From assembly GCA_965208385.1 (NCBI GenBank), contig CBDBOO010000109.1:62001-126000 (forward strand): a DNA stretch of 64,000 bases, read 5' to 3'. This DNA comes from Endozoicomonas sp965208385 (GTDB lineage: Bacteria; Pseudomonadota; Gammaproteobacteria; Pseudomonadales; Endozoicomonadaceae). The stretch's first letter is position 1; each line of letters begins with the position of its first letter. Made by a program: the position numbers and the translations under genes. Below, piece by piece: positions 27,236-36,193 of this stretch. A model generated the notes under the pieces. The model saw only the letters and a list, made by a program, of their open reading frames with translations. It was not told the DNA's origin and searched no databases.

Positions 27236-30200
27236 TAGGTTAGGAATATTTTTCGTAGTTGATCCTTCCGAAAAAATCCGTATGGATTACAGTAAGCAGA
27301 CGCAATGTTTTTCTCGTGTTCATGTTATTCTTAATGAAAAAACCTATCGATGATAAATTTTATTTTGATCTCAGATACGTTAGGGTGTCTAGTTGACTCT
27401 GATTAAATTTTGTTGAAAGTAGTAAATGCAAACAAGCTTTATTACTCAGTCGACTATGAATCTTCTTATGAATGTATAGAAAAAGTTGGAATTTTCCTAG
27501 AAACGCTAAAAACCATAATCTACTGAAAACACATAAGCTGATATACTGTCCAAAAATTGATAACACTGATCATTGTAAATGAAGCTTGATTTTGATCAGG
27601 GTGTATTAGAGCTGACAATGAGGTGAGTTCAACTAAAGAACTCGATCTATCTAGGCATCTGATAAAAAATCGATACTTTCGTACCATTGCAGAGAATAAT
27701 GAGTACATACTAGTTTGTGATGTGATTTGTCACTGAAGCAGGTAGGAGGCTATGATAAATTCAGTGGTGATATTTTTTCATTTTAATGAATTACAGTGAG
27801 AAATGGGGCTAGAAAGTGGATTATTGTAATGTGAAAAAAACATCCACTAGAGAGCCGATCGCTTCCAGATTTAAATAATCCAAATAGGTAATAGCCGACG
27901 ACGATTGTCAACTTTACAGAGAACTCTTGTTAAGCATTTTCTAGAGAAAGATTACCCCAATTGTTATTAAATTCAGGTGTCGGCGTACATGCAATCAATA
28001 GTTGAATAGAAGGGTCAGATTATAAATCTATGGGTGAATGCGAGACTATGTACGCACTGCGGATATTAACTACATAAAGCATAAAGATGTCAGTGAAGGA
28101 AATACTCACTGTTTTAAAAAACGTTAGATAAACCGAATGCGAAATAACTGTAATTACCATATGCATTAATCCACTTCGAGAAGGACCTGTTTATTCGGAT
28201 TTGGGACTACAATTTCAACAAAAACAGATTTTAAATATAAATGATGCTGTAGCTCAATATCCACCTTGGATGTAACAAGATATATTGATCCTGTTATGAA
28301 AATCAATATATCGGATAGTTCATCGTTGAAGCTTGATAAAAGATGATTCGAACCTGTTAAAGTTATTGATAAAAGCATCATGCTCCATTTTTTGATAGAT
28401 ATAGAAGCTATGGGGTGATAACTCTATAGGATAAATCTAATGCGGATTAACTCTACATCCGATGTCAAAGTTATAGAGATAGATAGAACTCATTAAAAAG
28501 CAGTGGGATAACAGAAATTAACTATCATTGAGATTAGAAAACAAATGCCATAGATCTATCGAACTGTAAATTAATAACCTAGAATGCGTATCATTTTGTT
28601 TCATTAGAAGGTCTTGCTGCAGATATTTTTATCATAAATAATGAAAATTTCGTAAGATGAAATATCAATCTTAGAACGGGTTTTTTAATCTGATTACTAA
28701 AACTAAATTACCATTTGTCAGTTCTTTTTAAGACGAGTGCCTTTGATATATTATGAGATATATTTCCTTTGGGTCGTGAATATATTCTAGAAAAATGTTT
28801 CTGATTCTTTTCGCTTGCTTTTCGGTGCTGAAGAAGACCTAAAACCTGAAGCGTTTATCATAATAGATCAGATTTTTTCCTTAAAAATCATATTAATAAC
28901 ACGTCGTTTATTCGTTGTCAGGATGTGACAGATAAATTTAAAGCAGCTTAAAAATATAAGCCAAGATAGGTAACATGGGATATTGATTCTTAGATAATGC
29001 AAAATACTAGTTCACTTGAAGATTTGCATTTAATTAGTGATGAAGTGATAAAAACAATCTAATGGTACTACATCATTAGAAGATTCAAGATTCTATAGAA
29101 TCAAATTACTATGTTGTATGCGATCAACGTTTCTTGGATCTTGGCGCAAGACTTTGTGTTACATGCTATAACAGAACTCTCGGAGAGAACGATTCGTGTT
29201 TTTTGTAGAAGGAATCGGATTTTCATAGTGATGATTCATTAAATCATTGAACCGATTATGTTGATCCAATCAGCAGAGATGATTCTGCTCATAATACTGT
29301 CAGAGCTTATAATTGATTTTGGGTGCTCTGACAGTTAATTTAACTCTTCAGTTAGCCAGCTATGTTGGAGCAACTGATATATATATATGTTGGGTGTTGA
29401 TCAATCATTCTCAGGACGAAATTTACGTTGCTATGAAGAGAAGATAAATGCCAGGCAGTTGAGATCCGATTAGAGGTGTACAGATCTAAAATATCTATAC
29501 AGCGTATAAAGAACTGAAACAGAATAATATAATATTTACATACCTGTTGATGCTCAGAAGTGCATTCAGCGACCAGACTTGGGTTACACTTCGCATTACA
29601 GATTTATTCTGAATATTATTCTGCTAGATTATCAGGTATTGCCTATAATCGCATTAACAAAGTATCAAAGTGATGTTTATAGTGACTAGAGAACAGCTGC
29701 TAATAGCATACGAAATATTATCAAAACATAAAAAAAGTGGTAGATAGTAGTGATATGTTTTATATTGCTGTTTATCATCAATGTTGCACTAGGGACTCAT
29801 AAATAGTTGTATACTGCTAGAAAATCCACTATGTAAAAAGATATTTGTCTACGAAAGCAAGACTTTTTCTTATTACTTCTTACATGTGCATCCATTTTTT
29901 TTATAATATGCGTAAGAAAAACGCTAAGAAAAGTAACGTTTTATCATGTGAAAAATGATTTTTCAAAGATATACTAAATAGTTGTATGTGTCAGTGCTAT
30001 AGATATCTGAGTGAAAAACAGGTTATTAAAAACGGGGCTGTTTTGTAAACTGTGTTTTTGTTACTTATATTAGGGCTCAAATTGAGTGAACCGAAGTTTC
30101 TCGATAAAGCCTTATTTATATGCCTGTAGAGGGTCATCACTTATCGGTACGTTTTCAGTACGTTAATTTTCGAAAGACACAGTTTTATTCACTATATTTG

Positions 30201-30469
30201 GCTTGGAAACGACTACTTTGTAATACCGAAAAATATCAGTGAAATATTTCACTATAAAGAATTGTTCAGTATACTTTACTGGTTATGAGAACCACTAAAT
30301 AGCTTGAGTAGTTAACAGATCCTATATTAGCATTACTCAGATAATCGTACAGATTTATAGAATTAATACGTTCGTCATTTTAAGCTTGAATTGATACTTC
30401 ATTAAAAATGACGAGACTTAGCTCTTGCGTTATACATACTAATTCCACACAGAAGAAGAAATTTATATT
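27236..30469. other. decayed capsule-specific region without intact genes
   Basis: About 3.2 kb of AT-rich sequence without any frame above roughly 70 codons. Short stretches still read like protein (for example LSRHLIKNRYFRTIAENNEY near 27650 and EEDLKPEAFIIIDQIF near 28835) but are broken by stops and indels. It occupies the place where serotype-specific sugar synthesis and transferase genes of a group 2 capsule locus should be. One recognisable remnant is listed separately (29095-29600). Confidence 0.65.
29095..29600 (+). pseudogene. decayed MptE-like/DUF115 protein gene
   Basis: Plus strand near 29331 reads GALTVNLTLQLASYVGATDI. After removal of one extra TA unit from a TA run (about 29386-29398) it continues YMLGVDQSFSG. 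This closely follows the C-terminal signature of the DUF115/MptE-like family (T..ALQLA.Y.G..EIY..GVD..F) found in surface-glycan loci. Upstream, YYVVCDQRFLD-like text near 29107 and several stops are seen. Beyond repair as a gene. Confidence 0.5.
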
Positions 30470-31304
30470 ATGATGTATCGCTCTCTGAAAAATGACATTC
30501 CGTTTACTCTATTTGGTGGTATCAACGTTCTAGAGTCCAGGGATTTGGCCTTCAGAGCCTGTGAACAATACGTCGAAGTAACTCGACAAAGCTGGGTATC
30601 CCCTACGTATTCAAAGCCAGCTTCGATAAAGCCAATCGTTCTTCCATTCAATTCCTATCGTGGACCGGGTTTGGAAGAAGGTCTTCGTATTTTTGAAGAC
30701 ATAAAAAAAGAATTTAATGTACCGATTATCACAGACGTACATGAAACCTGGCAGGCAGCACCTGTTGCTGAAGTGGTTGATATTCTGCAACTGCCCGCTT
30801 TTCTGGCACGCCAGACTGATCTGGTCGTCGCTTTGGCGAAGACTGGTAAACCTATCAACGTTAAAGAAACCTCAGTTTCTGAGCCCTCATCAGATGGGTA
30901 ATATTGTTGATAAGTTCCGTGAAGCAGGTAATGAACAAATTATCCTATGTGACCGCGGAACGAATATGGGTTACGACAACCTTGTCGTTGATATGCTGGG
31001 CTTTGGTGTAATGAAACAGGTAAGCGGCGGTTGTCCGGTTATTTTTGACGTAACTCATGCACTGCAATGCCGCGATCCATTAGGTTCTGCTTCTGGTGGT
31101 CGCCGTGATCAGGTGACTGAATTGGCTCGTGCTGGTATGGCTACGGGTATTGCGGGTTTGTTTATTGAAGCGCACCCTAATCCGGATGAAGCTTTGTGTG
31201 ATGGTCCAAGTGCTTTACCCATCTCTAAGTTAGAGCCATTTCTTAGACAGATGAAAGCGATTGATGATTTGGTTAAATCCTTTGAACCACTTGATACCAA
31301 GTAA
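30470..31304 (+). pseudogene. kdsA: 3-deoxy-8-phosphooctulonate synthase, three frameshifts
   Basis: The gene reads as KdsA over its whole length (LFGGINVLESRDLAFRACEQ, SYRGPGLEEG, IITDVHE, LQLPAFLARQTDL, QMGNIVDKFREAGNE, GGCPVIFDVTHALQCRDP). The frame moves out near 30585 and back near 30650 (the lost part is KLGIPYVFKASFDKANRSSI), and moves again at 30862, where an extra G turns INVKKPQF into INVKETSV. KdsA condenses PEP with arabinose-5-phosphate to Kdo-8-phosphate for CMP-Kdo. It is probably a second copy next to the housekeeping kdsA. A terminator follows. Confidence 0.85.
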
Positions 31305-31420
31305 AATCATTTCACTGCTCTTTTTAAATACGAATTTAATTCACGATATTATTTTCTACTGTCTATATTTAATTGTTTTACTGTTCAATATTAAATGTTT
31401 TTTGATCAAGTAAAGTAATG

Positions 31421-31472
31421 AAAACCTCTACATATTCATCATTGAGTGTGATGGATGTGTAGAGGTTTTTTT
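31421..31472 (+). terminator. rho-independent terminator after kdsA
   Basis: AAAACCTCTACA (31421-31432) pairs with TGTAGAGGTTTT (31458-31469) and the T run continues to 31472; a smaller inner stem CATCATTG...GTGATGGATG may add. It is about 115 bp after kdsA and separates it from kdsC. Confidence 0.8.
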
Positions 31473-31696
31473 GATGAAATGGATAATTAGAAATTTTTAT
31501 AACTTCTGCTGTATATAAAAGCTCACACCTTACACGGTAGCTTTTATAGTTTATGTCTACTTAAATTGTACATTATTCCTGATTCTGATTTCTGAAGTAA
31601 CGATGGATTAAGTTAGTTAGTCAATCCATGCATAATAAAATTAGTGTGGTGATCTGAAGAAGTTATTTTACCCTCCTTTTAATTGATAACTGTGTT

Positions 31697-32257
31697 ATGA
31701 CCAAGTATAGCGATATGAGTGTTAACTCGTTAAAACGTGAAATCAGCCTTGTTATTTTTGATATTGATGGTGTTCTTACCGACGGAACGCTTTTTTATGA
31801 TTCGCAAGGCGAATTAGTAAAACCGTTTAATGTTAAAGATGGCGTAGGCTTCAAGCTGCTAAAAGAGAATGGTATTACGGTTGCTGTTATTACCGCGAAA
31901 CGATCAGCCCCTTTAGAACGTAGAATGAAGGACTTGCAGGTAGAGCATTTTTATCCCGGTTGCCATGATAAAGCAGAGGCTTACTCTGAGTTAAAACAGA
32001 AGTTAGGCATTGATGATTGCACTGTGGCTTATGTGGGTGATGATGTTTTGGACTTGCCTGTTATGGAGCAGGTAGGCTTGGCCATTTCACCAGCAGATGG
32101 TTATCAGCATGTGAAAGATATTGCTCATATTGTAACAGAGTCAAAAGGGGGTAAAGGAGTTGCAAGGGAAGTTGCTGATCTTTTGGTTGGTGCTCGTACT
32201 GATTTAAAGCTAGCTTATCGAAAACTGGTAAACCCTGACTCAATCATAACGCAGTAA
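31697..32257 (+). CDS. kdsC: 3-deoxy-D-manno-octulosonate 8-phosphate phosphatase
   Basis: A 186-residue HAD-family phosphatase. Motif I FDIDGVLTDGTL at about residues 20-31, motif II ITAKRS and motif III YVGDDVLDLPVM are all present, exactly as in KdsC. It converts Kdo-8-phosphate to Kdo. ATG 31697 is used; ATG 31715 is possible. First of the kdsC-kdsB-kdsD run (gaps 34 and 30 bp). Confidence 0.93.
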   Translation: MTKYSDMSVNSLKREISLVIFDIDGVLTDGTLFYDSQGELVKPFNVKDGVGFKLLKENGITVAVITAKRSAPLERRMKDLQVEHFYPGCHDKAEAYSELKQKLGIDDCTVAYVGDDVLDLPVMEQVGLAISPADGYQHVKDIAHIVTESKGGKGVAREVADLLVGARTDLKLAYRKLVNPDSIITQ

Positions 32258-32291
32258 TCCAATCTGCTCATTCCCGTTGGGTAAAAATCAA

Positions 32292-33065
32292 ATGACTCAA
32301 GATTTATTCAAAATAGTAATCCCTGCTCGTTATAGCTCTTCACGGTTACCAGGTAAGCCATTGTTGGACATTGCAGGCAAGCCAATGATTCAGCACGTAT
32401 TCGAACGGGCCTTAGAAACGGGAGTTAGCCCTGATGGTGATATTGTCATTGCTACGGATGATGAAAGAATTCTAAACGCTTGTCACCAGTTTGGTGCTCA
32501 TGCCGTAATGACTTCCACTGAACATCAATCTGGCACTGATCGTTTGGCTGAAGTGACGAATTTAATGGGCTGGGATGATGAGGCGATCATTGTCAATTTA
32601 CAAGGTGATGAGCCATTGATGCCCCATGGGCTTATTAGTAAGGTCGCGTTGAATCTGGCTAATACCCCACTGGCAGGCATTGCTACCCTTTCTACTCCCA
32701 TTGATGAAGTTAGTGATTTATTTGATCCGAATATCGTCAAGGTAGTTACTAATCAATATGACCTGGCACTTTACTTTAGTCGTGCGGCTATTCCATGGGA
32801 CCGTGATATTTACGGATCGGACTCAGTGAAAGCAGTCTCCACACCATACCCTCAACGGCACCTTGGCATGTACGCTTACCGGGCTGGTACTTTAAAACAG
32901 ATAGCCAAAAGCCAGCCAACGACTATTGAAACTCAAGAAGCGTTAGAGCAGTTAAGAGCTTTATGGCTGGGAATCGGAATTCATGTTGAAAGTATTCTTC
33001 AACAGCCTGGTCATGGTGTGGATACTGCTGCAGATCTTGAGCGTGTCCGAGCTGAATTTAATTAA
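32292..33065 (+). CDS. kdsB: 3-deoxy-manno-octulosonate cytidylyltransferase
   Basis: 257 residues, starting MTQDLFKIVIPARYSSSRLP, the canonical start of CMP-Kdo synthetases, with PGKPL, NLQGDEPL and AIPWDRD further on. It activates Kdo as CMP-Kdo, the donor for KpsC and KpsS. I took ATG 32292 rather than the upstream TTG because the family starts there. Confidence 0.93.
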   Translation: MTQDLFKIVIPARYSSSRLPGKPLLDIAGKPMIQHVFERALETGVSPDGDIVIATDDERILNACHQFGAHAVMTSTEHQSGTDRLAEVTNLMGWDDEAIIVNLQGDEPLMPHGLISKVALNLANTPLAGIATLSTPIDEVSDLFDPNIVKVVTNQYDLALYFSRAAIPWDRDIYGSDSVKAVSTPYPQRHLGMYAYRAGTLKQIAKSQPTTIETQEALEQLRALWLGIGIHVESILQQPGHGVDTAADLERVRAEFN

Positions 33066-33095
33066 TAAATACAAAAAAATTAAGGCTTTAAGTTA

Positions 33096-34049
33096 ATGTC
33101 TATTGATATGCGTCAGGTGATGGCTAGTGCTCTTCGTGAACAGGGGCTCGCTCTTATCTCTCTAAGTGAGCGATTGGATGTGCAGTTTGAAAATGCTGTT
33201 GATATGATGCTGGAGTGTAAAGGCCGCATCATCATTTCAGGCATGGGGAAGTCAGGTCTTATTGGTAAAAAGATTGCAGCAACTCTAGCCTCCACTGGAA
33301 CAATGAGCTTTTTTATGCACCCGGGGGAAGCCTTTCATGGTGATCTGGGGATGATACGATTTGATGAGAAAGCTGACGTTATAGTACTGATATCTTATAG
33401 TGGCGAAACAGATGAAGTATTGAAGTTAATCCCTTCTCTAAAGAGCTTCGGTACAAAAATTATAGCTATTACTGGCGGCCTACAATCTACACTGGCCAGA
33501 AATGCAGACATAGTACTTGATGGCTCTGTTACAGAAGAAGTTTGCCCTAATAATCTGGCCCCAACAACCTCAACCACTGTTGCTATTGCTATTGGCGACG
33601 CATTGGCGGTTGCTCTAATTAAAACAAGAAATTTTCAGCCGCAAGATTTTGCACGCTTTCATCCGGGGGGCAGTCTTGGCCGCCGTTTATTGACTCGTGT
33701 TAAAGATGTGATGCAGAAAGATCGGTTACCCTTCGTGTCTTTATCAATGGCAGTACATGATGTTATTTTGAAGATGACTGAAACTCGTTCGGGTATTGCC
33801 TTGGTTATGGACGACAATGATCACTTAGTGGGTGTTATTACTGATGGTGATTTACGTCGTTATATGACTACACACGATACCCTTCAAAGTCTTATGGCTT
33901 CAGATCTTATGAGTACTGACCCCTTGAAAATCTCCCAGGATGTTAAGCTGGCAGAAGCGGAACAAGCTATGAAAGAGTCACACGTCAAGTGTCTGATTGC
34001 TACCGATGAAGTGGGTAAGGTTGTTGGTTTGATTGACTGGGCTGTATAG
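33096..34049 (+). CDS. kdsD: arabinose-5-phosphate isomerase
   Basis: A 317-residue protein of the KpsF/GutQ/KdsD family. The SIS sugar-isomerase domain spans about residues 30-180 (GRIIISGMGKSGLIGKKIAA, SYSGETDEV, GSVTEEVCPNNLAPTTSTT), followed by two CBS domains (VKDVMQKDRLPFVS; DLMSTDPLKIS). It converts ribulose-5-phosphate to arabinose-5-phosphate, the first step toward Kdo. In E. coli capsule loci this copy is called kpsF. A strong terminator follows. Confidence 0.92.
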   Translation: MSIDMRQVMASALREQGLALISLSERLDVQFENAVDMMLECKGRIIISGMGKSGLIGKKIAATLASTGTMSFFMHPGEAFHGDLGMIRFDEKADVIVLISYSGETDEVLKLIPSLKSFGTKIIAITGGLQSTLARNADIVLDGSVTEEVCPNNLAPTTSTTVAIAIGDALAVALIKTRNFQPQDFARFHPGGSLGRRLLTRVKDVMQKDRLPFVSLSMAVHDVILKMTETRSGIALVMDDNDHLVGVITDGDLRRYMTTHDTLQSLMASDLMSTDPLKISQDVKLAEAEQAMKESHVKCLIATDEVGKVVGLIDWAV

Positions 34050-34075
34050 TCTATTTTTGCTTTATTTCTTCATGT

Positions 34076-34112
34076 ATGGCCGAACGTAGATGCATCTGTT
34101 TCGGCCATTTTT
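34076..34112 (+). terminator. rho-independent terminator after kdsD
   Basis: ATGGCCGAA (34076-34084) pairs with TTCGGCCAT (34100-34108), followed by TTTT. It ends the kdsCBD transcript 27 bp after the stop. Confidence 0.85.
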
Positions 34113-34284
34113 GTTTCTGATTTTCAAGATTGGTGGCAGTATTCAGGGGCAGTTCTTGTATAGTGCACAAGTTCATCTACTTTCTAGTATTTCGAATTCA
34201 CTAAAAGTGCATTGATCATATATTGGCAAGGCGGGCACTGATCTGGCCATTAGTGGCTCTGTATCATAAGGAGTCGGTTGCAAG

Positions 34285-34515
34285 ATGACGGTTAAAGAGC
34301 TTATTTCATTGCTGGAGCAACTGCCAGAAGATAGACAGGTTTTTGTCCGTAGTTATGAGGATGGTTACGACCCGATCGACTCGATTGCATCGAAACAGCT
34401 TCATCCTGATACGTCTGAATGTTGGTATAACGGCCGTTTCAATGTTTCATGTGAGCCACAGGAGAAAGATTCTTTTGAAGGCGTTGTGATTATTGGTGAT
34501 CAAAGATCGCCATGA
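34285..34515 (+). CDS. small conserved-type hypothetical protein
   Basis: A 76-residue acidic protein, MTVKELISLLEQLPEDRQVF, with a good site AAGGAG 11-16 bp upstream. The opening resembles small proteins of unknown role that begin with a TVKELIE.L...P.D..V pattern. No catalytic motif. It stands alone between kdsD and the toxin-antitoxin pair on the other strand. Confidence 0.6.
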   Translation: MTVKELISLLEQLPEDRQVFVRSYEDGYDPIDSIASKQLHPDTSECWYNGRFNVSCEPQEKDSFEGVVIIGDQRSP

Positions 34516-34618
34516 TGATGAATTTAGGGTTAATTCTTGCATAGTGCTATTTTGGTGTGTGTTATTCAACAGTGAGTAGAGCGTGTGCACAATGAAAGAG
34601 CTGACTCCAGTCCTCCAC

Positions 34619-35038
34619 TCAGTTAGAAAATGGATTGAGCAGCTTGACACCGGTACCTGAAAAGTCGGTAGTATTTCTGGTGACAATCACTAGATCATAG
34701 GTGAGAGCGGTAGCCGCTATTTGCTTGTCAATGGCGTTTTCATGATGGGGTACTCGAATTTTTCCCCACACTTGTGCTTCAGTATGACCAAAATCAAGAA
34801 AATGATCTTGATAGGCTTCAATGAGTGAATTAAGCCATGCTTCAAGGCGGCTTGCTCGAATATGATCACCGCGATAGCGAATTTTTTCAACACTTCTGCG
34901 CAATTCTCCCACAGTAATTACGCTCAGAAAGAGCGGTAAAGATTGTTGTTTCGCTTCCTGAAAAAATGACAGAACGCCAGGGTTGGCCTTGCTTTTTTTA
35001 CGTAACTCACTAATGACATTGGTATCAATTAAATACAT
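34619..35038 (-). CDS. PIN-domain ribonuclease toxin (FitB/VapC type)
   Basis: About 139 residues from ATG 35038, MYLIDTNVISELRKKSK. The PIN acidic residues are seen in LIDTN, the conserved Glu in VGELRR, and the later Asp residues in AIDKQIAATAL and VTRNTTDF. The start overlaps the antitoxin gene by 14 bp, usual for FitAB/VapBC pairs. Likely an RNase that is released when the antitoxin is degraded. Confidence 0.88.
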   Translation of the reverse strand: MYLIDTNVISELRKKSKANPGVLSFFQEAKQQSLPLFLSVITVGELRRSVEKIRYRGDHIRASRLEAWLNSLIEAYQDHFLDFGHTEAQVWGKIRVPHHENAIDKQIAATALTYDLVIVTRNTTDFSGTGVKLLNPFSN

Positions 35039-35258
35039 CTTGATCCCTGGAGTCGTCACACCGTTCAAAGTCTGAATCGTTACCGACGTCGGGTATACTT
35101 TCTATGGCCTCAGTGAAGCTTTTTTTTCTGGGTTTTAGCAAAGCTGACTCCAATATACGGCGATGCTCTGCTTCGGCACTTCGACCGAATCTGCCAGCAC
35201 GAGCTTTGAGGGCATCCACTATTGTTTCGTCAATATTGCGTACGATTAAATTTGCCAT
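35025..35258 (-). CDS. ribbon-helix-helix antitoxin (FitA type)
   Basis: A 77-residue protein, MANLIVRNIDETIVDALKAR, with the FitA/Arc-type pattern ...RAGRFGRSAEAEHRRIL. The N-terminal half should bind DNA and the C-terminal half the PIN toxin encoded just downstream. Confidence 0.87.
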   Translation of the reverse strand: MANLIVRNIDETIVDALKARAGRFGRSAEAEHRRILESALLKPRKKSFTEAIESIPDVGNDSDFERCDDSRDQDVFN

Positions 35259-35407
35259 ATATGATCCTTGTAATTGATGTCGTACTCAATGATAGCATTG
35301 ATATCACTTAGCGCAATAATGAAGAATGAATGGCTGGGTGTTTTAGGGGCAGTCTTTGTAGCGTGGGTATTCAGGGGCGGCTCTTACAACTTATACCTGA
35401 TCGATTT

Positions 35408-35830
35408 TTAATGACTATCAAGACTTTCCAAAAATTGTTCAGGGGTCATAACCGGTAGTTTCTCGGTTTTGTAGTCTTTTATATTACGGGTGATTAATAC
35501 ATTGGCTCCACCGCTTTGAGCGGTATAGTACTGAATACTGTCTTCGAAATCGGTAAATGCTGAGTGTAAAGATTCTTCTAAGCTGGCTTCGGATGTCACC
35601 ATGACACTAAGTAGGCTTTTCAATTTAATCAGTGCAATCCGAGCGGATTTTTGACCCTTTATTTTCCGTAAAATATAAAAAACGTTAGCAAAAATGACAA
35701 CAGACGTCGCACCATGAAACTGCCCAGCTTGTATGCGAGTAAAAATATCAGCACTTTGCTGAAACCAGGGTTCACGCTGTGTCAGTAAATCCAATATGAC
35801 ATCGGCATCAAGAAACAGGGTTTGGGTCAC
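35408..35830 (-). CDS. PIN-domain toxin, second module
   Basis: A 140-residue protein, MTQTLFLDADVILDLLTQRE, with PIN acidic residues in FLDADVILD and in the C-terminal VLITRNIKDY. Its start overlaps the antitoxin stop by ATGA. Belongs to the PIN_3-like proteins paired with DUF6364-type antitoxins. Expected to be an RNase toxin. Confidence 0.85.
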   Translation of the reverse strand: MTQTLFLDADVILDLLTQREPWFQQSADIFTRIQAGQFHGATSVVIFANVFYILRKIKGQKSARIALIKLKSLLSVMVTSEASLEESLHSAFTDFEDSIQYYTAQSGGANVLITRNIKDYKTEKLPVMTPEQFLESLDSH

Positions 35831-36069
35831 TGGTATTTTTCCTGTAGATAATGGGTGTAATTGTCCACTGCCGTCAACTCGTCTTCAGTGATGATGCCTG
35901 CGAGCTCTGCAACGATTCCCTTGAGTTCTACTTTTTCTCTGGGGGTTGTGGCTGGGAGATTTTTTAAATAATTTTCAACCAGTTTCGAAAGGCTCTGTTG
36001 TTGGCTTGCAGCGTATACCTTGGCCTGACGAACTACATCAGGGTCCACAGTCAGTGTTAATTTGCTCAT
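35827..36069 (-). CDS. DUF6364-type antitoxin
   Basis: An 80-residue protein, MSKLTLTVDPDVVRQAKVYA, followed by QQQSLSKLVENYL, a ribbon-helix-helix pattern found in antitoxins of PIN toxins. A purine-rich site AGGAGA lies just before the start. Translationally coupled to the PIN gene. Confidence 0.82.
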   Translation of the reverse strand: MSKLTLTVDPDVVRQAKVYAASQQQSLSKLVENYLKNLPATTPREKVELKGIVAELAGIITEDELTAVDNYTHYLQEKYQ

Positions 36070-36193
36070 TATCGTCTCCTTTACGTATTCATTTTACAAA
36101 TTAGTACGTGTTATCGCTGGAAGCAAGTATTTTTTTACACGCGATATTAATATAATCAATAATTTATCACAGGCTTTCAGTGCTCGTTGATGT

